This document shows positions 4,246 to 5,160 of a DNA stretch of 5,160 nt, piece by piece. The stretch lies in the NCBI GenBank assembly GCA_013696045.1, contig JACCZH010000353.1, forward strand, positions 1 through 5,160. Reading direction: 5' to 3'. This stretch comes from Chloroflexia bacterium. Its GTDB lineage: Bacteria > Chloroflexota > Chloroflexia > Thermomicrobiales > CFX8. The translations under genes were made by a program, and so were the position numbers. Position 1 is the first letter of the stretch; each line of letters opens with the position of its first letter. Below the pieces are notes generated by a model. The model saw only the letters and a list, made by a program, of their open reading frames with translations, did no database searches and was not told the origin of the DNA.

Positions 4246-5160
4246 TTAGTATGGCGTGTTTGAGCGCAACGCCTCAATATCCCAATCCGCCAGCCGCGCG
4301 CCGGCCTGGTAGGCGCTCTCCAGAAAATTGAGCAGCGCGGCTTTCGGTGACTCCATTTGACGCAGGTCGTTGTACATCAGTAGTGCCATCGAGCTGCCGT
4401 TGGTGACGTTCCAGTGGGCTGCGTCTGGCTGCAAGGGCTGATCGGCCAGACCGGCTGGCTCGGGCGCGGTGTAGGAGTAGAACGCCGGGACACGGACCTT
4501 GGCGTCGCCCGGCCAGAAGCCGAAACTGATGACCTCATGGGAATATGCTTCCCGAGTAACCGGGTCAGCGTCCGGGCGCTCCGGAGCGCGCCGGCCGGAG
4601 AAGCGCGTCACCGCCAGATCGAAGCTGTGCCAATAGAGATGCACCGGGCTGCTTTTACCGGAGAAGCGGCCAGCAAACTCTTTGAGCACGCCGTCAACCT
4701 GGGTCAGTATCCTCCAGTAACGGTTAACAAACTCTGGATCGTAGGATGCGTGGATGGTATCGGTCTCGAACGGTTCGGCGACTGCCAGATCAAACGGCCT
4801 GGCGTGGATCTCGATGTGGATTCCCAGCTCGTCGAGGCACTCGAAGGTTTGCTGGTAGAACTCCGCGACGGTGAGTCCGTCGTGTAGCGAGAATTCCACC
4901 ATTTGACCATAACTGGTGGTAATGAGGACAAAATGATCCACGAAGTCAAGCTCGATCTCGAAGGTGGTGTCCTGATACGGCATGGGTCCGGTCCGCAGGC
5001 CCGTGGCTGAGACAGAGAGCGGGACATGCCACCAGTGGTTCTGGAACGGTGCCAAGCGCAGCCGGATCTTGCCGATGATCTGGGTGAAACGGTGCAGCGT
5101 GTTCTTGGTCTCCTCCCATTCTTCCAGCGGTAGCGGTGGAAAGAGCCCTTCGTTCTGCCC
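4246..5160 (-). CDS. DUF5996 family protein, 5' end beyond the window
   Basis: The frame is open from the right edge to TAA at 4248-4246, giving 304 visible residues. The protein matches the conserved architecture of DUF5996. It has FPPLPLEEW (7-15), the helix TLHRFTQIIGKIRLRL (21-36) and PFQNHWWHVPLSVSATGL (38-55). Further conserved blocks are FEIELDFVDHFVLI (67-80), DTIHASYDPEFVNRYWRIL (134-152), GKSSPVHLYWHSFDLAVTRFSGRRAP (168-193) and REAYSHEVISFGFWPG (203-218). The C-terminal helix includes ALLNFLESAYQAGARLADWD. The many invariant His, Trp and Asp residues suggest an enzyme or ligand binder, but no function is established to my knowledge. A TTG at 5055 is not the start: family-conserved sequence continues upstream of it, and probably only a few residues are missing. 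No signal peptide or membrane segment is visible. Confidence 0.92.
   Translation of the reverse strand, partial: GQNEGLFPPLPLEEWEETKNTLHRFTQIIGKIRLRLAPFQNHWWHVPLSVSATGLRTGPMPYQDTTFEIELDFVDHFVLITTSYGQMVEFSLHDGLTVAEFYQQTFECLDELGIHIEIHARPFDLAVAEPFETDTIHASYDPEFVNRYWRILTQVDGVLKEFAGRFSGKSSPVHLYWHSFDLAVTRFSGRRAPERPDADPVTREAYSHEVISFGFWPGDAKVRVPAFYSYTAPEPAGLADQPLQPDAAHWNVTNGSSMALLMYNDLRQMESPKAALLNFLESAYQAGARLADWDIEALRSNTPY

Noticed and set aside
4246..5055. DUF5996 gene starting at the TTG at 5055
   Set aside because: The same frame continues open to 5160 and encodes conserved family sequence (LPLEEW, then THRF-like helix residues), so the true start is beyond the window.

Overview
The window is a compact, moderately high-GC bacterial chromosome segment (roughly 55-60% G+C by eye). 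It has strong Shine-Dalgarno (SD) sequences and a mixture of ATG, GTG and TTG starts. The family mix (an Rv3369-like split-barrel flavin/F420 oxidoreductase, a DUF5996 protein, a cysteine-dioxygenase-type cupin, an SRPBCC protein and two unrelated class I methyltransferases) suits Actinomycetota or Chloroflexota. I cannot fix the taxon from sequence alone. No mobile element, CRISPR array, tRNA or rRNA was recognised.

Layout. (1) Positions 1-1814, minus strand: a tight operon read from right to left. It encodes a METTL27-like SAM-dependent methyltransferase (TTG start), a cysteine-dioxygenase-type cupin, an SRPBCC small-ligand-binding protein, and the first 21 codons of a further gene that runs off the left edge. 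Gaps are 23, 3 and 1 nt, and the cupin and SRPBCC genes lie in the same reading frame, separated only by a TAA and one codon. (2) 1815-1958: a divergent intergenic region with a dyad and an SD-like sequence that has no start codon after it. (3) 1959-2375, plus strand: a 138-residue Rv3369-type PPOX/F420 split-barrel protein. (4) 2376-2585: a convergent gap with a long 20-bp near-perfect inverted repeat. (5) 2586-3338, minus strand: a second class I methyltransferase, whose start is set by a perfect AGGAGG. (6) 3339-3641: a candidate promoter and a strong 13-bp-stem terminator-like hairpin. (7) 3642-3866, minus strand: a small, basic, unrecognised protein with a GTG start. (8) 3867-4245: about 380 nt with no convincing gene, but with a good minus-strand intrinsic terminator and several hairpins upstream of it. 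(9) 4246-5160, minus strand: a DUF5996 protein whose 5' end lies beyond the right edge.

How the genes may work together. The leftmost operon has the make-up of a small-molecule modification unit: a methyl transferase, a thiol-dioxygenase-like metal cupin and a hydrophobic-pocket SRPBCC protein. The divergent flavin/F420 enzyme may share the regulatory region. No substrate can be read from the sequence. The least explained stretches are the structured minus-strand RNA candidate below the DUF5996 gene, the convergent inverted repeat, and the same-frame single-stop junction between cupin and SRPBCC.
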